From Agelaius tricolor (taxonomy: Eukaryota; Chordata; Aves; Passeriformes; Icteridae), in NCBI GenBank assembly GCA_023055355.1, contig JALJCS010000001.1, forward strand, positions 104,845,881 through 104,909,880: a stretch of 64,000 nt of DNA. Reading direction: 5' to 3'. Made by a program: the position numbers and the translations under genes. A model generated the notes under the pieces. The model had not been told where the DNA came from and searched no databases. It saw only the letters and a list, made by a program, of their open reading frames with translations. Position 1 is the stretch's first letter. Every line of letters begins with the position of its first letter. Below, piece after piece: positions 26,001 to 37,905 of this stretch.

Positions 26001-28639
26001 TGCCTTCATCTTTGGAGGTGTCTGATATGTTTTGGGAGAGGTACTTGGTACGCTCTCAGTGCAGATGGGCAGCACTAAGATCTGCAGAAATCCCTAAGTG
26101 TGATCACATCTGTGTTTTCATGTAGCACGTTTTAACTACCAGGTTGTTCAATAGTCTGAGAGGGATGATGGGGGAGCCAGTGGGTGCTGAGCCACACTGC
26201 AGGCAGGAATGCCAGATTCTTAGTGCAAGGGAGAAGAAGAAAGAGTGGTGGGCTGCATGCCAAAGAGATGGAGAGAGTGGAATGAGCAGCATATTGGTTG
26301 GTTTTATGCCTTGAATTAGAGAGTTTTGGTTTAAGAAATAGTCCTGTAAGACTAAATTAATCCATATTGCCTAGGGGTTTGGATTTGTGAGCTAATATTT
26401 TAATTGAGTAATATTCAGGTTGCAATATAAACTTAACCTGTATTAAACAAAAGAGAATCCATTTGAAAAGGGGGCCTTTAATGAGAAGTGAGGTTTACAC
26501 TACTAAGTAAAAGTTGCATTCATGTTGCATTTTCTTTTTCTTGTAGCTAGCAGACAATCAATACAGCTATCTGCTTTCACAAAGTTTGTAGGAATGTTAA
26601 ATCTTTGAGACCTTTTCCCATGTATTGGACTTAGATGGAATTGGTTACTGGAAGTGATCAAGAGGAGCTGAGCAAAGCAGCTCATTTTTTTTTCAGGAAA
26701 CCATGTAAAAAGGAACAATAGTCTTTGGTTCAAGGAGCTTTTTGTTCTCTCTGAGTCTACAAAAAATGCTGCCAAGCTTGGTGTCTTAGTAAAGATATGG
26801 TGTTTCTTTCATTTAAACTAATTTAAATATACTCATTATTTCTTATTCATAGAAACCTGATCCATATCCTGAAGAATCAGGTCAGGTGCCAGGCTTTTAG
26901 GAGTAAGAGCTTCTGATGGGAAGCTATTACTGATGTTTCTTTCTACTCTTACCCTAGAAAACTGAACCACATGCCCTGCATTCCTATTTCCTTACTGTCC
27001 TCTGCTCTTCATATCTCTATTATTTTGTGGTCTACAGTATTCACTGTTTTCTTTTTCCAAGTGATTATTTTATTATTTTGCAATGGATTGTTCGCTTTCC
27101 TGGCCCCAAAAAATCAATTCCTTTTCCTCAAATCTTTCATCATCATTAGCAAAAAAAAAAAAAATCAGCAATTATTGCCAGGTAGACATTTTCTGAGCTT
27201 TTAAAAAGCATCGGGTTTCTTTTTTATTGCTTTAAAGATCTTTAGAAATTTTACCTAAAATTATGTCATTTTAGGTTTTCTCTGTGTAATCAATTTTCTT
27301 AATCTAGGAAAAGAAAAAAATATTGGAATATATCTACAAACATGAAGTGATAAATAGTAAAAAGTTGACAGTTGGTAGTAGTACTTTAATAGAATCATCT
27401 TTGATAACAACTCCTCTGGTACCTGTTATATGTGCTCATGAATAGCCACTGAACTAACACAAAACATCTGCTGCTTTGGCTGAATTTAAATGCCCCAATC
27501 TGATAATCTTGTTGAGAAATTTAGCAGTCATCTAGAATGGAAATTCACGTACCAGTCATGATCCATCAAAGAGAATGAGACACACACAGAAATATATGTT
27601 AGCAGATGCAAAGATTTTGTGTTGAGCCTTATTTTGTATTGCTCTGTTTTACATTGTGGTTAATGGTTCTGAGTTAGGGAGTATTGTAATTATACAGGTA
27701 AATATTCAGGCACTACCTACAATGTAGCCCTGAAAAAATAGGCAGAAAAATGTGTTTATTTAAATTGGATTCACTGATGCATGCATGCACAGATTTTATA
27801 GAGTAATAAAATTCTACATGCAAGACCTGTTCAAATTCCAGATTCTTAAAATTTTCTAGGATTCTTCACCTAAAGAACACTGAAAGAAATATTCCTTTTA
27901 TAGTATCACAGGCATTTGCAGCATATTTTGGGGGAGTATTTTATTTGATGTATGTTGAAATTAATTTTCCAAGGAAAAAAGCACTCTTACATACTTATAA
28001 ATTTCTGTGACTTTTCTCACAATATCTTTTTTTTTCTGATTGTGTCAGTTGTGTGACTGAAGCTTCTTATTCTTTTATCAATGAAAGTGACTGATACATG
28101 TTTTATATTTAGAAATCATTGAGTGGACTTACTCCTTTCTCACTGCTTTTTAAAAACTGAGTGTAATGGAGGTTCTGTTTTATGTATTGAAATCTAAGCT
28201 TTCTGATATTTCCATCTTATGCCTTTTAACTTTTCCAGTTATTTTTTAGAAAAAAATCTTGATGGTATGACTTAAGAAATCTTAAGGTTGCCACAGTCAC
28301 TCTTTTTAATCTTCAAGTGCCTTTTTTCCTCCAGGTCTTCCATCCTAGCTTCTTGTGGTGGGCTTGAAAATCAAATATACTGGAAAGTAAAATAAATAAG
28401 TCTTTTAATGTGTATTGCAATGTTATCTGTTTCAAATCCTTCAACACTTAGAAATAACTGTTTAGACACCTTTAGTCTGTCAAAGTCTATTTTTTTTTTA
28501 ATCAAAAGAAACAGCATGGAGAAGAAGAAAGTATATAAATTGTGTACTAAGGGGAAATATTCAAATCCAGTTTGAGATTTCATTCTTGCATCTCAATAGC
28601 ACATATGTGTGACATGGTTCTGCAAATCCAGACAAGGTA
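20076..28639. other. Gene desert
   Basis: About 8.5 kb of AT-rich sequence without recognisable genes or young transposons. It holds the (TA)n at 23015, a short (GTTT)n near 24057, and a 123-codon minus-strand frame at 20390-20761 that resembles no family I know and is probably chance. Confidence 0.65.
23014..23045. repeat. (TA)10 followed by a T run
   Basis: About ten TA units run directly into T12. Simple repeat. Confidence 0.95.
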
Positions 28640-29025
28640 ATCTGTAGAAAAGTAAAGCAGAGAACTGCACCTGGGGATGAATAACCCCAGTACATGCGCA
28701 GGCTGGGGGCTGACGTGCAGGAAAGCAGCTCTGCAGAAAAGGGCTTGCTGGCTGCTGGACAGCCAACCAATGGGCAGAAACTGATGCACAGGGAATTCCA
28801 TCTGAATATGAGCAAGAACTTCTCTACTGTGCAGGTGACTGAGCACTGGAACAGATTGCTCAGAGAGGTTGTGGATTCTTCCTGACTGGAGATATTCAAG
28901 AACCATCTGGGCAAAATGCTGTGCCATGTGCTCTAGGATGACCCTGCTGGGGCAGGCAGGCTGGAGCAGATCACCCACTGTGGTACCTTCCAACCTCACC
29001 CATCCTGTGATTCTGTGATTCTATA
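28640..29025 (+). mobile_element. CR1 LINE 3' end, sense
   Basis: Contains GTGACTGAGCACTGGAACAG, TTGCTCAGAGAGGTTGTGGA, CTTCCAACCTCACCCATCCT and a terminal GTGATTCTGTGATTCTAT microsatellite, the intact avian CR1 3' end. Upstream sequence retains about 200 bp of the ORF2 end and 3' UTR. Open frames of 117-139 codons on its minus strand are artefacts. Confidence 0.95.
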
Positions 29026-30184
29026 AAGCACAGCTTGTTAAATTCTAAGTTGTCTTAATACCATGACAAATGGAACAGACTTGAGACTGGATGTAGAAGT
29101 ACCTGGGGCTTCTTTTTGAAGGTCCTTAGCTATTTTTCTGCGAATTTACATAAGTACTTTAAGTACAAAGTTTCTGTATTTGATACAATGTTGGCAAAAA
29201 TGTAGCCCATGAAGGAGAAACAATTTAAAGAGCAACTTGAAAGTTGTTTGTTGCAGCAGCTCCCTGGCTGACACAGACTTACTGCTACGGTCTTGTGGAA
29301 AAGTAGCAGGACTTATTTTTTACTATATGTATGTATATGCAGAAGTATAGGATAAGTGTACATATTTGAAGATATGTGTATGTGATTGTGTATAGTTGGC
29401 TACATTATTGTTCTCTAGAGAGCTCTGATCCCCTTCAATGTCATCCTAATTACATAATAGATAAATAATTAAGATTTTTTACTTAAGTTCAGTCATCAAA
29501 TTGCTCTTTTTTAACCTTTTTTTGTTTGTGTATGTGTGTTTAGGTGACCAAAAATTAAAAGAATTTTGAAAGACAGGATTAAGATTCATAGTATAACCAC
29601 AAATTTTTTTTCCTATTGTCATCTGCACATCTTTCTACATTATCAAATATGGGCACTCTAAGCTAATTTTGCACAAATTAATAATTCTAAAAAAATGAAG
29701 TAATTCAATAATATTTTACAAGATACTTCTTCTCCTTCTTATGTAATTAGTAGCTGTATTACCTACAAGTAAAATCTAAAGTAATCTCATGAGTTTCTTG
29801 ATCAGTGGAGAATACTCTTAATTAAAAAAAGAAAACAACCCAGACCCAATGTATAATTGCTAAAAAGTTACAAAAGATAGGGAGTGTGCTGAAGAGGCTA
29901 TATTGAAAGATCTTATAAACTTCCTTGAATATTTTATCTCTTAAATTCACAAATTTGTGAGGAAACAAAACAGTGCAATTGAAGGAAATGACTGATTTTC
30001 TTAGAAGAACGTAAGAAAAATAAGAATGAGGTGGAGTCTGTTTCATTTTTGGTTGGGGATTTTTTGGGGTTTTGTCCCTCCAACTGTGTAATTAAAAGAG
30101 TTGGCAGCAAATGAAAGAGTTTGAGTCCCAACATAGGGACATGACAAAATGCAAGAATAACTCAAAGTTGCCAATGACTCCATG
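29026..30184. other. Gene-free AT-rich stretch
   Basis: Nothing recognised. Confidence 0.6.
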
Positions 30185-30470
30185 TCCTGACGGATGTTGG
30201 GGACTAAAGGTGTCCCTCAGGGGTCTGACTGGGGCCAGTGCTGTTAAATGCCTCCATCGGTGACACAGACAATGGAATTGAGTACATCCTCAGGAAGTCT
30301 GCAGTTGTCACCACGCTGAGTGGTACTGCTGACGTGCCTGAAGGATGGGATGCCATTGCCATCCAGAGGGATCTGGACAAGCTTGAGGAGTGAGCCCATG
30401 GGAATATCATAGGGTTCAATTGTGCCAAGTGACCTGGGTCCAGGCTACATGCGATGGAGATGAACCTAAA
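30185..30470 (+). mobile_element. CR1 LINE fragment from the reverse-transcriptase ORF2 (pseudogenised)
   Basis: GGGGCCAGTGCTGTTAAATGC, then CACGCTGAGTGGTACTGC, GCCATCCAGAGGGATCTGGAC and AAGCTTGAGGAGTGAGCCCATG, parallels the CR1 ORF2 stretch that encodes the catalytic-loop region and what follows. Several frame changes and a stop (GAGGAGTGA) break the frame, so this is a dead copy. Confidence 0.85.
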
Positions 30471-31239
30471 ATTTGTAGGATATTTCTACACTGGTCTGTG
30501 TAGTATTAAAATGCATTAAACTAAAAAAAGGTAAGCCTCAGCAGGTAATACTAAAAACTTCAGTGAGACCCTGATGCTCTTAAATACTGTGTTAGACAGA
30601 CTGGAACATCTGAAAAAAAAAGGCACAAAAAGTGACTTTATGAATAAAGTTGTCATATATGTAAAGAGGAACAAAAAGTACAGAACTGAGGTTAGTACTA
30701 TTTTCATTTATCTCCTCTCTTTTGACATTTTTGTTAGTGAGCTAGGAAATCAATAAAGACTAATTTCATTGGCAAGGATTAGAGAGTACATAGGAAGGAA
30801 CACTATACACTCAGAATGTGTATAGTTGCTTTCAAGGGCATTTTGAATAAAATGTATTTGTTATAAAGTAAATTGAATGGTTCTTTTTGTTTAATTGGCT
30901 CATCTATCAAACATTATCCTTTGGAAGACCCACTACACAAAACTAAGTTTGCAATATTGAATATACTTAAAGTATTTTGTTTATTTCAGTTATTTTTACA
31001 CCCTCATAATAAATGCTTGTCTGGTAACCAAAGCCCTTTCATAGAAATGATAAATCATGTAACTCAGAGTATCAGTATAATACAGGAAGTGTCCTTTTAA
31101 CACCCTCTTAATCAATAACGTTCAAAAATTAAATATATTCCATGTGCATCATCTGTGATGTAGTTTCTCTGAAAGAAAAATGCAGGGATTTGTGCCTTCT
31201 GTAGGAGATTAACTAATCAGTGTCTGGAAAGTTGGAACT

Positions 31240-32340
31240 GTTGGTTCTGGAGTTAACAATGTGGTTGCACACTGGATACCCAGCAACAGAAAACAGGCTT
31301 TGGCAGGAGTAAAAAGAGATTCTTCAAAGCTGAAGAGGATCCAGGTGTGCTTTCCAGCAAAGTTTCTGGGCCAGCTGACCCTGAGCTATGAAAGGCTGAT
31401 AGGAGGAAATGGGGAGTGATAGAAGTAGGAACCTCCATGCAGTGGGGGCTGGAGACAACTGTTTGCCAACCCAACCTGTCACCTAGAGAAAGTTCCTGCT
31501 TGCCTGAGATCTGGATCCAGGGCTGCGCTTCCAAAGCTTGTCCAGACCTGTGGCTGTTGTTCTTCCATGTGGGTACCAGTGATACAGCTGGTGGCAACCT
31601 GGGGAGTATCAAAACTGACTGCAGAGCTCTGGAGGATATGTTCAGTGATGTGGGGGCCCAGCTCTTGTTTTCAGTCTTGCAAGGAAAGGGAGGGCTGCAA
31701 GGATACTGCACATCAGTGTTTGGTTATAGAGCTGCTGGTGGCAACTGAGATTCAGTTTCTATGACCAAGGGACCCTGCTTGAGGATCAACACCTACTTGG
31801 AAGAGGTTGGAATCCACCCCCATAAGCAGGCCAATGGTGTCTTTGCCAGCAGAATGTCTGACCTGATAATTAGGGCATTCAAACACCCATGTCAACAAGC
31901 ACAAGAGTTACCATCAGCCCTGTGAGAGAGTGATGGTCGGGGTTAACAGCAAAAAGTTTGGGGTGATGTGAAGGAAAGGGAGCACAAAATTAACAAAAAA
32001 AAAAGGCTGAAGTGGGGACATTTCAAGCATTTGTGTGTAAACAAGGAAGTGCCTTATGGAAAAGTGGCATTATGGAAAAAAAACCAACCCAGACTCTTTC
32101 TGAGAAATCAGTATGTTGGCATATCTCTATGATGGTGTGTACACTAGTGTGGAGAATAAATATGAAGAAAATTAGAGATTTATTCGCAGTTGCAGGGATA
32201 TTATCTTGTTGGGATCATTGAGATGTGGGATGGTTGCATGACTTGCAGTAGAAGAAGATGGCCCTGCTTAAGCTGGGGAGTTGGACCAGATGACCTCCAG
32301 AAGCCCATTTCAACCTCAGACATTCTGTGATCCTGTAAAT
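31240..32340 (+). mobile_element. Internally deleted CR1 LINE with ORF1 esterase remnant, start of ORF2, and 3' tail
   Basis: Positions 31550-31640 read FFHVGTSDTAGGNLGSIKTD, matching the SGNH-esterase region of CR1 ORF1 (HVGTND..). Near 31810-31890 VGIHPHKQANGVFASRMSDL matches its DGIHLS..G..VFASRL end. At 32130-32240 GTTGCAGGGATATTATCTTG corresponds to the beginning of the ORF2 endonuclease. At about 32250 the sequence jumps to the CR1 3' UTR (GGGGAGTTGGACCAGATGACC..) and ends in the tail ATTCTGTGATCCTG. Nearly all of ORF2 is missing. The 5' limit is approximate. Coding frames are broken by stops and shifts. Confidence 0.85.
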
Positions 32341-35300
32341 TCAGCTAAAATCAATGCATGTTCCATTAAACTCACTATTTATGACTGTATATTCCTAATA
32401 ATCTTGGGTAACAAACACTGGCAATGAAGGGCATTGTAACTTGTGTTTTCCAGTGAAGTAATGCTGTCTTAGCTTATAGAAGAATGTCTCCTAATGGTTT
32501 CCTTTGGAGGAAATAAGCAGAGAAAAAGCTCCAGTGTCATGCATACTGAAAGTTTGATGCAATGCCTTCCAAGGTGTGTTCGTTCTTTACTTAACGTCTT
32601 AGCTAAGCATTGCTGAGGGGAGAATTATGTTCTTCACATCTACTTTGAAAAGACTCCTGTAGAAGCAATAAGTCTGCTTCATACTTCTGATCAGATTTAT
32701 TTCAGAAAAAATTAAGTGTGCAGTTTAGTTCCAATACATATTTTCCACAAAATCAAGATTATTTTATCATTGCTATAAGTCAGTATAGCTTGTAGTCATG
32801 AATAAAAGCATGAGTACTTAATTCATTCTTGACTTCTTTGTTGGTGCCCAGCTGATATAGAAGACAATAAGAGCACCAAGGTGTTTTTAGTGATGATTTA
32901 CATGTTTCTCATATGGCCTCAGCCTAGCTGTAGAATAAATCTGTAAAGGCAAAACATTCAAAGATGAAAAATCTAGTTTTATACTTAAAGGTGTGCTGTG
33001 ATTTCTGCTGTAATTGTGAAGGGGCAGACAAGGGAAAAATCCTAAAACAGCCTTACTGTGCTTAACAAATTCAAAAGGAAATTTTAGCAAAAAGGACTCA
33101 TTATCACTTACCAGTGCAATACACCCCCCCTGCATCACATGACTTGATCACACTTTTGGAGTTGCATAACTTTTCTATTCTTCCCATTCAAAATATTGAA
33201 TAGAGTATGTATGCTGTCAGGTAGTTGTATTATGTACTTCTAAAGAACGCTGGAAAAGATAATGTAAAGAAATCTTTATTCCCTTCACAGTATCAGCACC
33301 CTGCTGAGCAAGTACCTCTTCTTATTCTGGAATAGCTGCATTACATTGAGTGTTTCTGAGGGAATTTTCTAATGTAAGTTCAACAGAAATTTAACAAATA
33401 AATGTCTTGGATAATATTTTTTCTGCTTTAGAAAGAGTTTTAAAAACCTAATAATTGTCCTTTAGAGAAGATATTATATTTTTATACCTGATTAACAGTA
33501 TTATACAATATAAACATACTTTTGTTTAGTTTAGTTTGTTAAACTATTGAATTAAGCTTATAATTGCATCAATGTCCCACACTAAATCACTACTATACTC
33601 TAGGAGATGTTTATATAAAGATGTGAAATGATGATTCCTTTAGAGAGGCTGCACACTAAAGACACCCATATACCAAATACCTCATTGTGACTTCATTGGA
33701 GCTACACTCACATTAAAATTAAGCACGTGTTCACAGTGAGCTTGAAACCCAAACAGAAGAGTGTCAGGAAAATGAGATTACAATCAAAATATGTAGAATT
33801 ATAGGCATATATTTCCCTGTGTACTGTGTAGATATATAAAACTTCAAACCATTAAATTTAGTGCAAGCAAGAAATTTTAGAGGTAATGTTGTTTTAGTCT
33901 TTGTTGTCTCTAAATATTTTTTCTCTTTGGTTTGTGTTGTCATCTTTTAGATCTTTCCTAGTCTGTGTTATATATTCACTTACACATAGCATTGAGACCT
34001 TCAGTGGTTACATTGTCAGCCAAATAGCTCTAAACATTGGGATTCTGTTGGTTGACTGTCACTTTACAATAACTGAAATAACAGGTAGATTCAAGAAACA
34101 TGTTTTATATGTCACACATTTATTGTGCTACATGATTTAATTATAGTGATACCTTTATACCTAGATTTTCTGTCATCAGAATGTCCTTTTTTTTTTTAAT
34201 ACATGGAAGAGACCAAGCAAAGAATTAACCTGGCATTTAATTATACACTGAATTATTATAATGACAAGACTTAAACCCTGTTGTATGGAGTCCAAACAAA
34301 TTTGGTTAATGTACATCATAATTCTAAACCTGAAACTTGGACTGAGCAGAGCTTGTAGGTCTTATCACTTAATCTCTGTAAAGCTTCATAAGTTACTTAT
34401 AATAGTGTGTTTAGCATGGTGTCAAGCTTCAGTAGTTGATGTCTGCCTGTTGAGACATGCATCTTTGTTACCAATAGTTCTTTAGCTAGGAAAAAACCCA
34501 GATACCTTTTTGCAAGTTTTGGAATTTATCAATCTGAATGGCATTGCAACAGAAAAGTAGATGGCACAATTTTTATGAGCAACCGTGGGTTGATATTGAA
34601 CAATATTTGGGGGGGAAATTCCATCAGCATACTGCAATGTTCTCATGAGACTGATGATGTTGAATCTGCCATTTTTGATGCCCTAAAATCTGCTGCCACC
34701 AGAATTTCTTTTCTTAATGTCAAGGTCTGCTTTGGCAGTGAAACAGGGGTCATGTTGTGGAGCTGAAGAAAAAACAGTTTCAGTGCCAAAAGACATGAAA
34801 CAATTGGTGCATAAGGTCAACCAATGTTCTTGCCAAAATGCTTCATGGCATTAGACCCTTCTAAATCTTTCTTTAAAAATCTTCCATCAAAAGATTGGAA
34901 TACATTAATCTTGTCCTTTAGTGCTCCACAGAAAGGATGAATAGTCCAGTATTAAATTTGAAGGTAATTTTCTAATGAAAAAAGAATCTAAAGTTTTTTA
35001 GAATGGCATTTGCATCTTTGAATAAAGCAATATTCTTTCATGCTTTCTAACCTGAGCCGATAGCTTTTTCATGAGTTTGTTTTCATTTTTCTACAAAAAA
35101 TTGAGAACTATTGTTTTTGTTGTTAGAAATGTTTAGTTATGGAGAATGAATAAAATATAATCCTTTTAGTGTTAGAGAGATCAAACTATAGAATACTTCC
35201 TTTCATACAGTTTTATCTAGCACTTGGTAAAAATGGCAAACAGTGATTCCTATTTACATCCCCAAGATACATTATTTTTGTAATGGGTGTTATATGGCTA

Positions 35301-37569
35301 CTTTCCTTGCAAAGCTCTCTCTAAATTGATTTCATTGTATTACTGTTTTTTTTGCATGCAATTCTTCTAAGACAATACTTGGCTAAATTCTTTGACCCTT
35401 GTGTGCCAAGTACGGGTCTTAATCAAACCTGTAAAACCTGTATTATTTAATTTATTTTTAGGTTAATATTTCTTATTAGTTTCAATGGTAAATTTAGTAG
35501 GATTGAAGCTGGAAAATTGGTGATATGTAATTTTATACTTCTTAATATACACTAGAAATTGTTAGAGAATCGTCTTCATATCAACATCCTCTAGAAATTT
35601 TTTAAGGTCAAATCTGTGCAGAAGGTCATTTCAGGGCACTAGTTTAACTCTCTGAATTTAAACACTCTGCAAAAAACACAGAGTTGAGTATAAAGGGGAA
35701 AAAACAGTATTGGCAATATTTTCAGTTACTTTGATTGCCATTTTATACTGGCAGAATTTACTCAATGGCTTTGCTTTCCTTAGTTGTGCGTGCAAAACTG
35801 AGCCAGAATCAAGCACTCATCTGGAAGCTGGCAATGGATTTGGTTGGCTGGCCCGTTTCTTTTGATAGGAAGAGTGTTTTTCCTTAGCATAAGGTATAGT
35901 TGACCTTGAGTGGTCTGGAACGTTGTTAATGCTGAAGAAATGGCTGACAAACAGCAATTATGGAGAAACATGTGGTTTGTTGCTATTCTTATGCTCTCAT
36001 CAGGTATTGGTACACAGTTGAGGTCAGGCTGTGAGAGGTAACGTTGTGGATGAAACAGTGAAAAAGAAACAGTGTTATTTTCAAACTCTTTATTCACCAC
36101 TACAGATATTTTCTATATGATTTGCCCTTTCTATCACAGTGACCTCTACACATATGATGATGAAAAATATTAAGAAAAAGATAAGTACTTATAGGTGGCA
36201 TAAGAAGTTATTCACAAACACTAATCTAAAAGCAGACAAATAATTGCATGAGTTGTTGTTGGCATCACAGGAAGTATAAAGTCAGATCTGGTTTTCAGAC
36301 TTACTAATGCAAGTACTCCCTGCTGGAAGCATGTAACAGATGTAGGATTTTCTCAAGGTTAAATGTGATTATGGTGCATGCACACATACAAATTGCAGTC
36401 AGAGATTGACTCACAAAATAATGAGATCTTTTCATAAGGTAGCAAACTATTCTGATTATCCTTTCTACCTTTAAGATATGCTTGTGTTTTAAGTCTTTAT
36501 ACACTGTGTTTATTGGGTAACTGCATTTAAGCTGCTATTATGTGATTGAACTTGAAGGTTTCTGCACTTCGTTTTATTACCTGCAGAAAAAAATAAATGT
36601 AAAGGATCTATAGTTTTACTTCTGTGCGTCAGCAGTCAGAATTATCTTCATTTTTTTTTTTGTCTGATTCCTTACACATCTGAAATGAGATAATAAAAAG
36701 CACAAGAACATATTAATGAAATGGAAACTGCTGTAAGAAAATGAAATAGATATGAATAAGTAACATTCTGTGCCCTGTACTGAAAACAGATTAGTTTAAA
36801 TTTATTACTAACTGTCAAAATAAGTGACTTCAAAACTCCAAAATCCTGTAGTGAGGTGGATTAAAAAAATTCTTTTATTATCTAATATTATAAAGTGATG
36901 ATTTAACTCAAATAGAAAATAATGAACTCAAATAGAAAATAATGAACTGGTTAGATTGCTGTAACCAGAGACCTCTGAAGGGTCTCTGCCCCAGTGATTT
37001 GTCTTGGTGCAATAAAAAATATTCTGTGTGAACTGCCCAATGTTATCCATTTGTCTTTTCTGGTTCGGGTTTCCGTGTAGTTTGATGCACAAAAATAGAA
37101 TTCCTTTTTGAAGAAATGAAATCAGAAGTCCTGATCAAAATGTATTCCAGTGTAATACTTTGACATTAGACCCCCCCCCATTCTATGGTGATTTAAGAGA
37201 AAGTATCTGGTAAACACAACCAAAAAATTAGGTTATGCCAAGTGATTGTGAAAGTCATAAAATGATGGTGGAACTGAGGGCTTAAACTGGTTCAGTGTGA
37301 TGCTGCAAAGAGTTAATTTTCAAATTAATATGTTAAACAAAGCAGTCTCTACTGTATTCTGTACTCCGGTCCCAGCTCTGCCTCAGAAAGGACTGAATGC
37401 TTCCTCCATTCAGAGTAACACCATATTGTGCTATCCAGAAGTTTTTCACAAGCCTCCACCAAAAGAGTGCTATGCCTTCAAGGCATAACTAGAGCTCACT
37501 GGAAAGCTGTTCCTTTAAAAAATGCTCATTGAAAGATGCAGTTTCATTGAAATGGAAATGTACACAGTT
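32341..37569. other. Gene desert
   Basis: AT-rich. Small simple repeats only (a T run at 34187, C9 at 37171) plus the 20-bp tandem duplication at 36905. Frames such as 35780-36100 (minus) show no recognisable protein. Confidence 0.6.
36905..36948. repeat. Exact 20-bp tandem duplication
   Basis: AACTCAAATAGAAAATAATG occurs twice in direct succession, followed by AACT, the start of a third copy. The lack of divergence suggests a recent slippage or duplication event. Confidence 0.95.
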
Positions 37570-37905
37570 TCATGGATTAAAAAACCAGAAGGGAGTACTG
37601 TGATCATCTAGCCTGGCATACTGTACAACAGAGACCTCATGGCTGTCTTAGTTTCTTCCCATTTGAACTAGGTCATGTCTCTCTAAAGATAAAAAACCTC
37701 TCTACCTTTCTTTTTAAAAAGCATACTTCAAGGATGGGAGTGTCTGTCACAATTTTCAATGAGGTACTCATCATTGGTAATTAAGATGTTAACTCTAAGT
37801 TTGTCTGTCTTCAGTTTGTAGCCCCTGGGTCTTGTTATGCTTCCGTCTGTGAGATTGAAATGATTTTGTCTTCCTGTGTATATATTTATAGACTGTAATA
37901 TAGCT
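37570..37905 (-). mobile_element. Old CR1 LINE fragment, antisense
   Basis: AGTACTGTGATCATCTAGCC, TTGTAGCCCCTGGGTCTTG and TATATTTATAGACTGTAATA follow the antisense 3' region of an old CR1 subfamily. Diverged, without an intact tail. Confidence 0.55.

Noticed and set aside
28561..28999. 117- and 139-codon frames, minus strand
   Set aside because: Antisense to a CR1 3' end, so not coding.
34560..34766. Protein-like stretch (ETDDVESAIFDALKSAATRI)
   Set aside because: Looked like a domain at first sight, but no family is recognised and there are no splice sites or continuation.
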